From contig NZ_BAAAFN010000004.1 of NCBI RefSeq assembly GCF_039523555.1, positions 248,001-312,000 of the forward strand: a stretch of 64,000 nucleotides of DNA, in the 5' to 3' direction. Source of the stretch: Castellaniella daejeonensis. GTDB taxonomy: Bacteria > Pseudomonadota > Gammaproteobacteria > Burkholderiales > Burkholderiaceae_B. The notes beneath the pieces are model-generated. The model saw nothing but the letters and a program-made list of their open reading frames with translations, was not told the origin of the DNA and did no database searches. Below, piece after piece: positions 33,276-43,741 of this stretch. A program made the translations under genes and the position numbers. Within the stretch, counting starts at the first letter, position 1, and each line of letters opens with the position of its first letter.

Positions 33276-34311
33276 GGTCGCCCGCACGTTCGTAGGCTTC
33301 GACGATGCGGCCCACCAGCGGGTGGCGCACCACGTCGCGGCTGGTGAAGCGGGTCTGAGCGATCCCCGGCACGTCGTCGAGGACATCCAGTGCGTGCAGC
33401 AACCCGCTCTGCTGGCCCTTGGGCAGATCCACCTGGGACGGGTCGCCGTTGATGACGGCCTTGCTGCCGAAGCCGATCCGCGTCAGGAACATCTTCATCT
33501 GTTCCGGCGTGGTGTTCTGCGCTTCGTCGAGGATGATGAAGGCGTGGTTCAGGGTGCGGCCGCGCATGTAGGCCAGCGGCGCGATCTCGATGGTCTGTTT
33601 CTCGAACAGGCGCTGCGTGCGCTCGAAGCCCAGCAGGTCGTACAGCGCGTCGTAGAGCGGCCGCAGGTAGGGGTCGACCTTCTGGACCAGATCGCCGGGC
33701 AGGAAGCCCAGGCGCTCGCCGGCTTCGACGGCGGGGCGCGTCAGCACCAGCCGGGTCACCGATTCGCGCTCCAGCGCGTCGATGGCGCAGGCCACGGCCA
33801 GCCAGGTCTTGCCGGTGCCGGCCGGCCCGACGCCGAAGGTCACGTCGTGCTTCAGGATGGCGTTCAGGTAGTCGCGCTGGCGCGGAGTGCGCGGCCGCAG
33901 GTCGGATTTGCGGGTGCGCAGGTTCAGGCTGGCGTCGTCCACCGGCGGCAGTTCGGGCAGATCCGCCGCGCCGGCGGGGGATTCTTCCGTGCGGGCGCCC
34001 AGTTCCACCAGGCCCAGTTGCAGGCTGTCCAGGGACAGGGGCGCGTGTGCGGCGCGTTCGTGGAACCAGCGCAGCGCCCGTGCGGCCGGGCGCGCCTGGG
34101 GCCCCCGGATGGTGAAGCGGGTGCCGCGCCGGGCGATCTCCACCCCGTAGGCCTGGGCGATCTGGCGCAGGTTTTCGTCCAGAGGGCCGCACAGGTTGGC
34201 CAGGTGGTCGTTGCCGGCTTCCAGCTGCAGCGTCAGCGGCCGGGATTTCGTGGCGCCGTGCGTCGTTTCCTCTGGGGAATGCGCGTGCCTGGAGTGGTTC
34301 GGCGTGCTCAC
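33265..34311 (-). CDS. PhoH-like ATPase (YbeZ)
   Basis: A 348-residue PhoH-family P-loop protein with Walker A GPAGTGKTW near residue 160 and a DEAQNTTPEQMKMFLTRIG motif; partners YbeY in RNA metabolism. The GTG start at 34311 overlaps the miaB stop (GTGA), so translation is coupled. A leading stretch of about 25 hydrophilic residues precedes the conserved start. Confidence 0.95.
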   Translation of the reverse strand: MSTPNHSRHAHSPEETTHGATKSRPLTLQLEAGNDHLANLCGPLDENLRQIAQAYGVEIARRGTRFTIRGPQARPAARALRWFHERAAHAPLSLDSLQLGLVELGARTEESPAGAADLPELPPVDDASLNLRTRKSDLRPRTPRQRDYLNAILKHDVTFGVGPAGTGKTWLAVACAIDALERESVTRLVLTRPAVEAGERLGFLPGDLVQKVDPYLRPLYDALYDLLGFERTQRLFEKQTIEIAPLAYMRGRTLNHAFIILDEAQNTTPEQMKMFLTRIGFGSKAVINGDPSQVDLPKGQQSGLLHALDVLDDVPGIAQTRFTSRDVVRHPLVGRIVEAYERAGDHVS

Positions 34312-35795
34312 TCGCCCACCCGCGTGGTGTCCGTCGTGACGATTTCGCCACGCAGGGTGTTGGCCAGGGCCTCGGTGATGCGCACATCGACCATCTGCCC
34401 GATCAGGCGCGGCTGGCCCGCGAAATTGACGATGCGGTTGTTTTCCGTGCGGCCTTTCATGTCGCTCGGGTCCTTTTTCGAGGGGCCCTCGACCAGCAGG
34501 CGCTGGATGCTGCCGACCATGGAACGGCTGATGGCGGCGGCCTGCTCGTTGATCAGGGCCTGCAGGCGGTGCAGCCGGTCGAGCTTTTCGGCTTCCGGCG
34601 TGTCGTCGGCCAGGTCGGCTGCCGGCGTGCCCGGGCGGCGCGAATACACGAAGGAAAAAGACTGGTCGAAGCCGACGTCGCGCACCAGGTCCATCGTCTT
34701 CTGGAAATCGGCCTCGGTTTCGCCGGGGAAGCCGACGATGAAGTCGGATGACAGCGTCATGTCGGGGCGCGCAGCGCGCAGGCGGCGGATGATGGACTTG
34801 TATTCCAGGGCCGTGTAGCCGCGCTTCATGGCGGCCAGCACGCGGTCGCTGCCCGCCTGGACCGGCAGATGCAGGAAGGGGACGAGCTTGGGCAGGCGGC
34901 CATGGGCCTCGATCAGCCGCGCGGTCATTTCCTTGGGGTGAGAGGTGGTGTAGCGGATGCGTTCGATGCCGGGGATTTCGTGGACGTAGTCCAGCAGCAT
35001 GGCAAAGTCGGCGATCTCGCCGTTTTCGCCGGCCGGCCCGCGATAGGCGTTGACGTTCTGGCCCAGCAGGGTGACCTCGCGCACGCCCTGGTCGGCCAGA
35101 TCGGCAATTTCCGTCAGCACGTCGTCGAATGGCCGGGAGACTTCGGCCCCCCGGGTGTAGGGCACGACGCAGAAGCTGCAGTACTTGCTGCAGCCTTCCA
35201 TGATGGAAACGAAGGCCGCCGGCCCATCGACACGCGCGGGCGGCAGGGCGTCGAACTTTTCGATTTCGGGAAAGGAGATGTCCACCTGCGAGCGGCCCGT
35301 GGCGCGGCGGCGGTCGATGAGTTCGGGCAGGCGGTGCAGGGTCTGCGGGCCGAACACCACGTCGACATAGGGCGCGCGGCGCACGATGGCCTCGCCTTCC
35401 TGGCTGGCCACGCAGCCGCCCACGCCGATCACCAGGTCGGGCTTCAGCTGCTTGAGATGCTGCACGCGCCCCAGGTCGGAGAAGACCTTTTCCTGGGCCT
35501 TCTCGCGCACCGAACAGGTATTGAACAGGATGATGTCGGCGTCTTCCGGGGTCTGGGTGAGTTCGACGCCCTTGGCCGCGTGCAGCACGTCGGCCATCTT
35601 TTCCGAATCGTATTCGTTCATCTGGCAGCCGAAGGTGCGGATGAACAGCTTTTTCACGCGGCCGGGTTCAGTGGGCTGCAGCAGGGCCGCCAGGTTCTGG
35701 TCCTGCGCCTGGCGCCAGGACAGGTCTTTCAGGTGTTCGGCGGATTCGCGCGATGCGGGGATGACGCCGGGGCGGCGGACGGGTGTTTCTTGCAT
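34308..35795 (-). CDS. miaB: tRNA-2-methylthio-N6-dimethylallyladenosine synthase
   Basis: A 495-residue methylthiotransferase that adds the 2-methylthio group to i6A37 of tRNAs. The N-terminal UPF0004 domain holds FGCQMNEYDSE, NTCSVREKAQEK and GGCVASQEG; the radical-SAM motif is Cys202, Cys206, Cys209 (GCSKYCSFC); a TRAM domain ends the protein. It has about 45 extra N-terminal residues (MQETPVRRPGVIPAS...) compared with the shorter enterobacterial protein. First gene of its operon; the 610-bp gap upstream holds its promoter, possibly TACAAT at 35852-35847 on the minus strand. Confidence 0.95.
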   Translation of the reverse strand: MQETPVRRPGVIPASRESAEHLKDLSWRQAQDQNLAALLQPTEPGRVKKLFIRTFGCQMNEYDSEKMADVLHAAKGVELTQTPEDADIILFNTCSVREKAQEKVFSDLGRVQHLKQLKPDLVIGVGGCVASQEGEAIVRRAPYVDVVFGPQTLHRLPELIDRRRATGRSQVDISFPEIEKFDALPPARVDGPAAFVSIMEGCSKYCSFCVVPYTRGAEVSRPFDDVLTEIADLADQGVREVTLLGQNVNAYRGPAGENGEIADFAMLLDYVHEIPGIERIRYTTSHPKEMTARLIEAHGRLPKLVPFLHLPVQAGSDRVLAAMKRGYTALEYKSIIRRLRAARPDMTLSSDFIVGFPGETEADFQKTMDLVRDVGFDQSFSFVYSRRPGTPAADLADDTPEAEKLDRLHRLQALINEQAAAISRSMVGSIQRLLVEGPSKKDPSDMKGRTENNRIVNFAGQPRLIGQMVDVRITEALANTLRGEIVTTDTTRVGE

Positions 35796-35925
35796 GATGA
35801 GGCCGTGACGGGTTTATATCCCGGGGGCGGAGTCTGTAAACCGATGATTGTACTGTGGGGTTGCGCGCAACTGCTACCGCTGCCTGGAGGGGCGCCGAAC
35901 CAAGCGGCGCTGGATCGCCAGGGGT

Positions 35926-36127
35926 GCGCACGGAGGTGGGGGATTCCCCCGACAACCGTTGTGAGGCGCCGGCGGCTTCCGAAGGGAGAGCGGGAGACAA
36001 GGCGGGCACTGTCTGAGGCCGCAGGCCGAGTTTGCACGCCGCCCGGCTGGACGAGGAAGGGCCGGGTAGTCCGACCGACGGGAGGACCGTCGAGCCGGGC
36101 GGCGGGGAATCCCCCACCTCCGTGCGC
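35926..36127. repeat. 202-bp element bounded by perfect 24-bp inverted repeats (MITE-like or structured RNA)
   Basis: The arms are 35926-35949 (starting GCGCACGGAGG) and 36104-36127 (ending CCTCCGTGCGC) and are exact complements; each also holds a small self-palindrome around GGATTCC. Nested inside are CGCCGCCCGGC (36037-36047) paired with GCCGGGCGGCG (36094-36104) and a hairpin CGACGG-GAGGA-CCGTCG (36076-36092). Both outer ends are flanked by GGGG. No protein is encoded. Confidence 0.75.
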
Positions 36128-36162
36128 GGGGCCTCCAAGGCGTTACGGCTCCCCACCTCGCC

Positions 36163-36368
36163 GTTGCATCTCCCCCACCTCGCCGCTTGCAAGCGGCTCG
36201 GATTCGATCGGCACGAAGTGGCTCGCGGGGTCTTCAAGCCGTTGCATCTCCCCCACCTCGCCGCTTGCAGGCGGCTCGGATTCGATCGGCACGAAGTGGC
36301 TCGCGGGGTCTTCAAGCCGTTGCATCTCCCCCACCTCGCCGCTTGCAAGCGGCTCGGATTCGATCGGC
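36163..36368 (-). repeat. Tandem 78-bp repeat array (about 2.7 copies), related to the moaA-mobA repeat
   Basis: Copies begin at 36163, 36241 and 36319. Each holds a palindrome at 36182-36197, 36260-36275 and 36338-36353; copies 1 and 3 read GCCGCTTGCAAGCGGC, and copy 2 has one mismatch. On the minus strand each unit reads TCGAATCCGA, palindrome, GAGGTGGGGGAGATG. That is the layout of the 16182-16415 repeat with a different but still complementary stem. A degenerate copy precedes the array at about 36131-36162. 78 is a multiple of 3, so spurious open frames cross it. Confidence 0.92.
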
Positions 36369-36397
36369 TGGGAATGGTCCGCAGGGGACCATTCCCA
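36369..36397 (-). repeat. 12-bp-stem hairpin immediately downstream of secF
   Basis: TGGGAATGGTCC and GGACCATTCCCA pair around a five-base loop, beginning 8 bases after the secF stop in the direction of secF transcription. Its apex (GGTCC, CCTGC, GGACC) matches hairpin A of the moaA-mobA repeat. No T-run follows, so it is not a standard terminator but may stabilise the secDF mRNA end. Confidence 0.8.
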
Positions 36398-36405
36398 GTC
36401 CGATC

Positions 36406-37341
36406 TCATCCCAGTTCGACTTCGGGGCCGTCTTTCTTGATCGGCTTGACCAGGTCTTCGCGCTTGATGCCCATCCACATGGCCAGGGCGGCGGCGACGA
36501 ACACCGAGGAATAGATCCCGAACCAGATCCCGATCGTCAGGGCCAGCGAGAAGTTGTGCAGCGTGGGACCGCCGAAGAAGAACATCGACAGCACCATCAT
36601 CTGGGTCGAACCGTGCGTGATCACGGTCCGGGAAATGTTCTGCGTGATCGACGTGTTGATGATTTCACGCACCGAGGCCTTGCGCTGCTTGCGGAAGTTT
36701 TCGCGGATCCGGTCCATCACCACCACGGATTCGTTCACCGAGTAGCCCAGCACCGCCAGCACGCCGGCCAGCACCGACAGCGAGAATTCCCACTGGAAGA
36801 AGGCGAAGAAGCCCAGGATGATCACCACGTCGTGCAGGTTCGCCAGGGCGCACGAGGCCGCCAGCTTCCATTCGAAGCGCACGGCCAGGTAGATCATGAT
36901 GCCCACCACCACGAAGAGCAGCGCCATCAGGCCGTTGTGCAGCAGTTCCTGGCCGACCTGCGGCCCCACGAATTCCACCCGGCGCAGCTGCACGTCCGGG
37001 TGCTGGGCCTGCAGAGCCGACAGCACGGTGCGGCTCTGGGCGGCGGTGTCCTCGTCGGGATGCACCGGCAGGCGGATCATCACGTCCTGCGATGTCCCGA
37101 AGTTCTGCACCTGGAAGTCGGTGTAGCCCAGCGCGTCGATCGCCGTGCGGATCTCGGCCACCGGGGCGGATTGCTCGTAGTGGACTTCCATCACCGTGCC
37201 GCCGGTGAATTCGATCGAGAGATGGAATCCCCGGGTGGCGATGAAAAAGACGGCGGCAAGGAAGGTGAGCAGGCTGATGATGTTCAGGATCAGCGCATGC
37301 CGCATGAACGGGATGGTGCGATGGATGCGGAAGAATTCCAT
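36406..37341 (-). CDS. secF: Protein translocase subunit SecF
   Basis: A 311-residue inner-membrane protein with six helices that works with SecD to drive late export using the proton gradient. Conserved parts: the FHLSIEFTGGTVMEV periplasmic start, the GYSVNESVVVMDRIRENF segment and SITQNISRTVITHGSTQMMVLSMFFFGG. It lies 45 bp after secD. A two-hairpin repeat begins right at its stop codon. Confidence 0.97.
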   Translation of the reverse strand: MEFFRIHRTIPFMRHALILNIISLLTFLAAVFFIATRGFHLSIEFTGGTVMEVHYEQSAPVAEIRTAIDALGYTDFQVQNFGTSQDVMIRLPVHPDEDTAAQSRTVLSALQAQHPDVQLRRVEFVGPQVGQELLHNGLMALLFVVVGIMIYLAVRFEWKLAASCALANLHDVVIILGFFAFFQWEFSLSVLAGVLAVLGYSVNESVVVMDRIRENFRKQRKASVREIINTSITQNISRTVITHGSTQMMVLSMFFFGGPTLHNFSLALTIGIWFGIYSSVFVAAALAMWMGIKREDLVKPIKKDGPEVELG

Positions 37342-37386
37342 GATGTGTCCTGGGTGCGGGGTGGACGGGCTCGGGGCTCGGGGCCG

Positions 37387-39258
37387 TCAGTCCTGCTTGG
37401 GTTTCCAGACCTGGCCGATGGAGATCGTCTTCAGCTTGCGCTTGCGGCCATACCAGAGGTTGGCCAGGGCGCGCACGCCGACCACCGACGAGAACATCGA
37501 AGTCAGGATGCCGATGCAGTGCACCACGGCAAAGCCGCGCACCGGTCCGGTGCCGAAGGTCAGCAGGGCGACACCCACGATCAGGCTGGTCAGGTTGGAG
37601 TCGAAGATCGTCGCCCAGGCGCGGTCGAAGCCCAGGTGGATGGCCTGCTGGGGCGGCAGCCCGGCGCGCAGTTCCTCGCGGATGCGTTCGTTGATCAGCA
37701 CGTTGGCGTCGATCGCCATCCCCAGCGTGAGGGCGATGGCGGCGATGCCGGGCAGGGTCAGCGTGGCCTGCAGCATGGACAGCACCGCCAGCAGCAGCAG
37801 CACGTTGAAGCTCAGGCCCAGCGTCGAGAACAGGCCGAACAGGTGGTAGTACAGGATGATGAAGATCGCGATGGCGGTGAAGCCGTACAGCGTCGAATCG
37901 AAGCCCTGCTTGATGTTGGCGGCCCCCAGGCTGGGGCCGATGGTGCGTTCCTCGATGATGTGCATCGGCGCAGCCAGCGAGCCGGCGCGCAGCAGCAGGG
38001 CCACGTCGGCGGCTTCCTGGGCGGTCATGCTGCCCGAGATCTGCACCTGACCGCCGGGGATTTCGGAACGGATCACCGGGGCGGTGACGACTTCGCCCTT
38101 GCCGTTCTCGAACAGCACGATGGCCATGCGCTTGCCGATGTTGTCGCGGGTCACGTCGCGGAAGATGCGTGCGCCTTTCGAATCCAGCGTCAGGTTGACG
38201 GTGGGCTGCTGGGTCTGCTGGTCGCGGCCGGGCTGGGCGTCCTGCAGGTTTTCACCCGTCAGGATCACCTGGCGGCGCAGCAGCAGCGGGCGGCCGTCGC
38301 GGTCGTCGTAGCGTTGCAGGCCGAAGGGCACGCGGCCCGAGGCCAGGGCGGCCGTGGCGGTGGGCGAATCGTCCACCATGTGGATTTCCAGCGTGGCGGT
38401 GCGGCCGAGAATGTCCTTGGCCTTGGCGACGTCCTGCACGCCGGGCAGCTGGACCACGATGCGGTCGGCGCCCTGCTGCTGGATCACCGGCTCGGCCACG
38501 CCGAGTTCGTTGATCCGGTTGTGCAGCGTCTGGATGTTTTGCTTCAGGGCATTGTCCTGGACCTGCGTGATGGCGGCCGGGCTGAGCGTGCCGTCCACCA
38601 GCCATTGGTCGCCGGACTGGCCGGGGGTGAAGACCATCTCGGGCATGGCACGGCGCAGCGTGTCGATGGCCGCGTCGCGGTCGGCTTCGGTGGCGAAGGT
38701 GGCGCGCACCGACTGCTGGTTGCGCTCGACGTCTTCGTTCTTGATCTTGGCGTCGCGCAGGGTGGTGCGGGCTTCGCCGGCCATGGAATCGTAGCGGCTG
38801 GTCAGGGCGCCCTGCATGTCCACCTGGAGCAGGAAGTGCACGCCCCCGCGCAGGTCGAGGCCCAGGTACATGGGGTGGGCCCCCAGCGCCGTCAGCCAGT
38901 TCGGCGAGGCCGACATCAGATTCAGCGCGATCGTGTAGTCGGGATTCTGAGGATCCGGGTTCAGCGTTTTTTCGAGCTGGTCCTTGGCCTTGAGCTGCGT
39001 GTCGGTGGAGTCGAAACGCAGGCGCACCGTGCCGACGGGGCCGTTCATCTCGAACGAGCCGGCGGTTGGGTGCAGCCCGGCCTGCTCCAGGGCCTGTTCG
39101 GCCCGGGCCAGGGTGTTCTGATCGACCTTGATGGCCGTCTTGGCCCCAGCGATCTGGACTGCCGGCGATTCACCGTAGAGATTGGGCAGCGTATAGAGCA
39201 CGCCGATCAGGACGGCGGCCAGAACGATGAGGTATTTCCAGAGAGGGTAGCGGTTCAT
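37387..39258 (-). CDS. secD: Protein translocase subunit SecD
   Basis: A 623-residue partner of SecF. It has an N-terminal helix (YLIVLAAVLIGVLYTLPNLYGE), a large periplasmic domain with LGLDLRGGVHFLLQVDM, and a six-helix C-terminal part with ALTLGMAIDANVLINERIREEL, the conserved proton-pathway region. Order yajC-secD-secF is standard. The gap to yajC is 64 bp. Confidence 0.97.
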   Translation of the reverse strand: MNRYPLWKYLIVLAAVLIGVLYTLPNLYGESPAVQIAGAKTAIKVDQNTLARAEQALEQAGLHPTAGSFEMNGPVGTVRLRFDSTDTQLKAKDQLEKTLNPDPQNPDYTIALNLMSASPNWLTALGAHPMYLGLDLRGGVHFLLQVDMQGALTSRYDSMAGEARTTLRDAKIKNEDVERNQQSVRATFATEADRDAAIDTLRRAMPEMVFTPGQSGDQWLVDGTLSPAAITQVQDNALKQNIQTLHNRINELGVAEPVIQQQGADRIVVQLPGVQDVAKAKDILGRTATLEIHMVDDSPTATAALASGRVPFGLQRYDDRDGRPLLLRRQVILTGENLQDAQPGRDQQTQQPTVNLTLDSKGARIFRDVTRDNIGKRMAIVLFENGKGEVVTAPVIRSEIPGGQVQISGSMTAQEAADVALLLRAGSLAAPMHIIEERTIGPSLGAANIKQGFDSTLYGFTAIAIFIILYYHLFGLFSTLGLSFNVLLLLAVLSMLQATLTLPGIAAIALTLGMAIDANVLINERIREELRAGLPPQQAIHLGFDRAWATIFDSNLTSLIVGVALLTFGTGPVRGFAVVHCIGILTSMFSSVVGVRALANLWYGRKRKLKTISIGQVWKPKQD

Positions 39259-39322
39259 GGTCGATCGGAAGGGGGGCGGGTCTGGAGAGACGAGGCGCCG
39301 GAAGCGGCGCCCGCCGGGCGGA

Positions 39323-39664
39323 TCAGAGCGACTTGATCGTGCCCTTGGGCAGGACGGCGGTGACGGCGCTGCGCTGCACGACGGTTTCCACGGCCTTGTC
39401 GCCCGCCTGGGCGATTTCCAGGGTCAGGTAGTTGTCGCTGACCTTGCTGATCTTGCCCAGCATGCCGCCCGACAGGATGACTTCGTCGCCCTTGGCGAGG
39501 GCTTCGACCATCTTCTTGTGTTCCTTCTGGCGCTTCATCTGCGGGCGGATCATCAGGAAGTACAGGATGACGAACATCAGGATGATGGGCAGCATGCTCA
39601 TCAGCGGGTTCGGTTCCCCGGCGGCCTGGGCCGGGATCAGGGTCAGGGTGTCGACGAAGGACAT
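39323..39664 (-). CDS. yajC: Sec translocon accessory protein YajC
   Basis: A 113-residue protein with one helix (SMLPIILMFVILYFLMIRPQ split by RPQ) followed by QMKRQKEHKKMVEALAKGDEV and SGGMLGKISKVSD, typical of YajC, which associates with SecDF. A TAGAAT at 39694-39689 (minus strand) could be its -10 box, 25 bp before the ATG. Confidence 0.95.
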   Translation of the reverse strand: MSFVDTLTLIPAQAAGEPNPLMSMLPIILMFVILYFLMIRPQMKRQKEHKKMVEALAKGDEVILSGGMLGKISKVSDNYLTLEIAQAGDKAVETVVQRSAVTAVLPKGTIKSL

Positions 39665-39703
39665 GTAGGCTCCTGCGATGTCGGTGGGATTCTAGGGGTG
39701 GAC

Positions 39704-39727
39704 ACGGGCCGCATGAATCCGGCCCGT
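39704..39727. terminator. Inverted repeat between tgt and yajC
   Basis: ACGGGCCG and CGGCCCGT form an 8-bp stem around CATGAATC. It lies 55 bp after the tgt stop in the direction of tgt transcription and just upstream of the likely yajC promoter. There is no T-run, so it may be only a weak or rho-assisted stop. Confidence 0.4.
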
Positions 39728-39782
39728 GAGTGAAATTAACTCTTGATTGTAGCGGGATATCCGGCCGGCCGTGTTCCCGTTT

Positions 39783-40915
<1,133 letters not shown>

Positions 40916-40919
<4 letters not shown>

Positions 40920-41986
40920 GGGGTCTGGGGCTGGTCTGCGGGGGCAAGGCCCTGGGCGGCCTCGATGAACATGGCGTCGCCGTAGCTGAAGAAGCGGTAG
41001 CGCGACTGGACGGCGTGGGCATAGGCGCGGCGGATGGGATCCATGCCCGCCAGGGCGGACACCAGCATCAGCAGCGTCGATTGCGGCAGGTGGAAATTGG
41101 TGATCAGGGCGTCGACGTTCGAGAAGCGGTAGCCGGGGGTGATGAACAGCCGGGTGTCGCCCTCGCAGGTGTGCTCGCCGTCGCCGTCGTGGGCGGCCGC
41201 TTCCAGCGAACGTACGCTGGTGGTGCCCACGGCGACCACGCGGCCGCCGCGCGCCCGGGTTTCGCGGATGCGGCGCAGGGTTTCGGCCGGCACGACGTAG
41301 CGTTCGGCATGCATGACATGCTCGCTGATGCGCGCGACGCGCACCGGCTGGAAGGTGCCTGCGCCCACGTGCAGGGTGACGAAGGCCCGTTCCACGCCCT
41401 TGGCCTGCAGGCGGTCGAGCATGGCCTGGTCGAAGTGCAGGCCTGCGGTGGGCGCGGCGACCGCGCCCGGCTTGTCGGCGTAGATGGTCTGGTAGCGCGT
41501 TTCGTCCTCGGCGTCGGCGCTGTGGGCGATGTAAGGCGGCAGCGGCACGCTGCCGTGCTGTTCCAGCAGTTCCAGCACAGGGGCGGGAAAGGCCAGTTCG
41601 AACAGCTCGTCCTGGCGGCCCAGGACTTCGGCCTCGAAGGCGCCGCCTGCCAGCACCAGCCGGGTGCCGGGGCGGGGCGACTTGCTGGCGCGCACGTGCG
41701 CCAGGGCGCGCCGGGGCTCGGTGATGCGCTCGACCAGCACTTCCACCTGGCCGCCGCTGTCCTTGCGGCCGCGCAGCCGGGCCTTGATGACCCGGGTGTC
41801 GTTGAAGACCAGCAGGTCGCCGGCGCGCAGCAGGCCGGGCAGATCGATGAATTGCCGGTCATGCAGGGCGCCGGTGCCGTCCAGGTGCAGCAGCCGGCTG
41901 GCGTCGCGCCGCTCGGCAGGATGCTGGGCGATCAGTTCGGGGGGCAGTTCGTAGTCGAACTGCGAAATGTCGAGGGATTCGGTCAC
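40916..41986 (-). CDS. queA: S-adenosylmethionine:tRNA ribosyltransferase-isomerase
   Basis: A 356-residue enzyme that builds epoxyqueuosine from preQ1-tRNA. The body is conserved: SQFDYELPPELIAQHPAERRD, LLVFNDTRVIKARL, TAGLHFDQ, LHVGAGTFQPVR. No ATG fits; GTG 41986 (VTESLDIS) gives the family length exactly. A longer frame from GTG 42091 adds a proline-rich stretch that looks untranslated. It is coupled to tgt by ATGA. Confidence 0.93.
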
Positions 41987-42229
41987 GGGCAGGCCGGGCG
42001 CGGGCAGGGGCGTCCGGGGAAGGAATGGATCGGGGATGGAAACGGGGGGTATTTTAGTCCGATGCGTCCGCGTCCTGCCCGGCCGGGCCACGGGGCGGGG
42101 CAGGACGCGGCATTCGGGCTCATCGGAAACATCCGCTTTGGATTATGCTGGCGATTTTGGCGCGGGCCGACGGCGCAGGCGCATTTCTTGTCGGGTTTTG
42201 TTTTAGTCGGATTTTGATCGGGTGACGGC

Positions 42230-43678
42230 ATGCGGCTGGTGAGAAGGATGATGCGGGGATCGTGGCGACTGGGCGCGGGGTTGGCGGCGTGCCTGCTGAT
42301 GGGCATGTCGCTGCAGGCTGGCGCGCAGGCGCTGCCGCCGGAACTGCAGAAGGCCTGGAAGGCCACGAAACTGCCGCTTTCTTCACTGTCGCTTGAAATC
42401 CGCGAGGCCGGAGGCCCCGTCATTGCCAGCGTCCAGGCCGGGGAACCGCGCAACCCGGCCTCGGTGATGAAGACCGTGACCACCTGGACCGCCTTGTCGG
42501 CCCTGGGCCCGGACTACGCCTGGCGCACCCGGTTCCTGTCCGACCCCGGGGCCCGCGTGGACGAGCAGGGCACTTTGCAGGGGCCGCTCTACGTCCAGGC
42601 AGCCGGGGATCCCTGGTTTCGCCAGGAAGATCTCTGGAACATGCTGCGCGAACTGCGCCTGCGGGGCGTGAAGAACCTGTCCGAGGTCGTCGTGGACCGC
42701 AGCCGCTTCGGCGACGTGGCCATCGACACGGGCGCCTTCGATGATTTCCCCGATCGTCCCTACAATGCCAGCCCCGATGCAATGATGGTCAACTTCGGCG
42801 CGACCCGGCTGGTGTTCCTGCCCGATGCCCGATCGCGCCAGTGGATTCCCCTGCTCGATCCGCCGACGCGAAACGTGCGCGTCGAAGGCCGGCTCGAATG
42901 GCTGGACGGCGCCTGCAAGGGGTCGCCCGCCGTGGCCGCCGACGTGCGGCCGGAAGGGCCGGTCTCGGTCATTCACGTATCCGGCAAGGCCGTGGGCGAC
43001 TGCGGCGAATTCAGCGTGTATCGCCTGGCCGGCAATCAGGGCGACCACTTCGAGGCGCTGTTCCGCCTGCTCTGGCGCGAACTGGGCGGCACGCTGTCGC
43101 GCGGCATCCGCGAAGGCCGCGCGCCTTCGCGGGCCACGGTGCTGGCCTGGCATGATTCCCCCACACTGGCGGACGTGATCCGCCAGATCAACAAATACAG
43201 CAACAACGTCATGGCCCGCATGACCCTGCTGACCCTGGGCGCCGAGCTCAATGGTCCGGGGGCCACGCCGGACAGCGGCGGTCGGGCGGTCCGGCAGATC
43301 CTGAAGAACCAGGGCGTGGACACGGCGGGCTGGGTGCTGGACAATGGCTCGGGCCTGTCGCGCCAGGGCCGCATCACGGCGCGGGGCCTGGCGCAGATGC
43401 TCGACGTCGCCTGGCGTTCGCCCCTGATGCCGGAATTCGTCTCCTCGCTGGCGATTTCCGGGGTGGACGGCACGGTGCGCCGCCGCCTGCGCTCGGAGGA
43501 CACGCGCGGACAGGCGCACCTGAAGACCGGAACCCTGCGCGATTCGCGCGCATTGGCCGGTTACGTGCGCGGCGCCAGCGGCAAGCGCTATATCCTGGTC
43601 AGCCTGGTCAACAGCCCGAGCGCCGCCGCCGTGCGCCCATTCGACGATGCGGTCGTCGAATGGCTGGCGGCGCGCTGA
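42230..43678 (+). CDS. dacB: D-alanyl-D-alanine carboxypeptidase/endopeptidase (PBP4 family)
   Basis: A 482-residue periplasmic class C penicillin-binding protein that trims peptidoglycan cross-links. A signal peptide covers residues 1-33 (GAGLAACLLMGMSLQAGAQA). Catalytic motifs: SxxK at Ser78-Lys81 (NPASVMK), SxN at 324-326 (SNN) and KTG at 432-434. The insert between SxxK and SxN (about 240 residues) is typical of PBP4. It stands alone between divergent queA and the ABC transporter genes. Confidence 0.95.
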   Translation: MRLVRRMMRGSWRLGAGLAACLLMGMSLQAGAQALPPELQKAWKATKLPLSSLSLEIREAGGPVIASVQAGEPRNPASVMKTVTTWTALSALGPDYAWRTRFLSDPGARVDEQGTLQGPLYVQAAGDPWFRQEDLWNMLRELRLRGVKNLSEVVVDRSRFGDVAIDTGAFDDFPDRPYNASPDAMMVNFGATRLVFLPDARSRQWIPLLDPPTRNVRVEGRLEWLDGACKGSPAVAADVRPEGPVSVIHVSGKAVGDCGEFSVYRLAGNQGDHFEALFRLLWRELGGTLSRGIREGRAPSRATVLAWHDSPTLADVIRQINKYSNNVMARMTLLTLGAELNGPGATPDSGGRAVRQILKNQGVDTAGWVLDNGSGLSRQGRITARGLAQMLDVAWRSPLMPEFVSSLAISGVDGTVRRRLRSEDTRGQAHLKTGTLRDSRALAGYVRGASGKRYILVSLVNSPSAAAVRPFDDAVVEWLAAR

Positions 43679-43741
43679 GCTGCGGGATCCGGGACTTTCA
43701 ATCCACACGCATGAATATTCAATAACACCGGAGGAACAATC

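Larger units (their letters stand above)
35796..36405. other. 610-bp intergenic region between miaB and secF, packed with inverted and tandem repeats
   Basis: No gene with a credible start is present. From left to right it contains the miaB leader, a 202-bp element bounded by 24-bp inverted repeats (35926-36127), a degenerate repeat copy (about 36131-36162), a 78-bp tandem array (36163-36368) and a 12-bp-stem hairpin (36369-36397) next to the secF stop. Confidence 0.85.

Noticed and set aside
36163..36368. Repeat protein made of 26-residue units
   Set aside because: The 78-bp period gives in-frame repeats on several frames, but there is no ribosome site, the palindromes explain the conservation better, and the related array at 16182 is not a multiple of 3.
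36187..39336. A 1049-codon open frame antisense to secF and secD
   Set aside because: It is another shadow frame; it runs through the repeat array and has no recognisable domain.
42034..42091. Longer QueA start at GTG 42091
   Set aside because: The added 35 residues are proline/arginine-rich and not conserved; GTG 41986 gives the exact family length.
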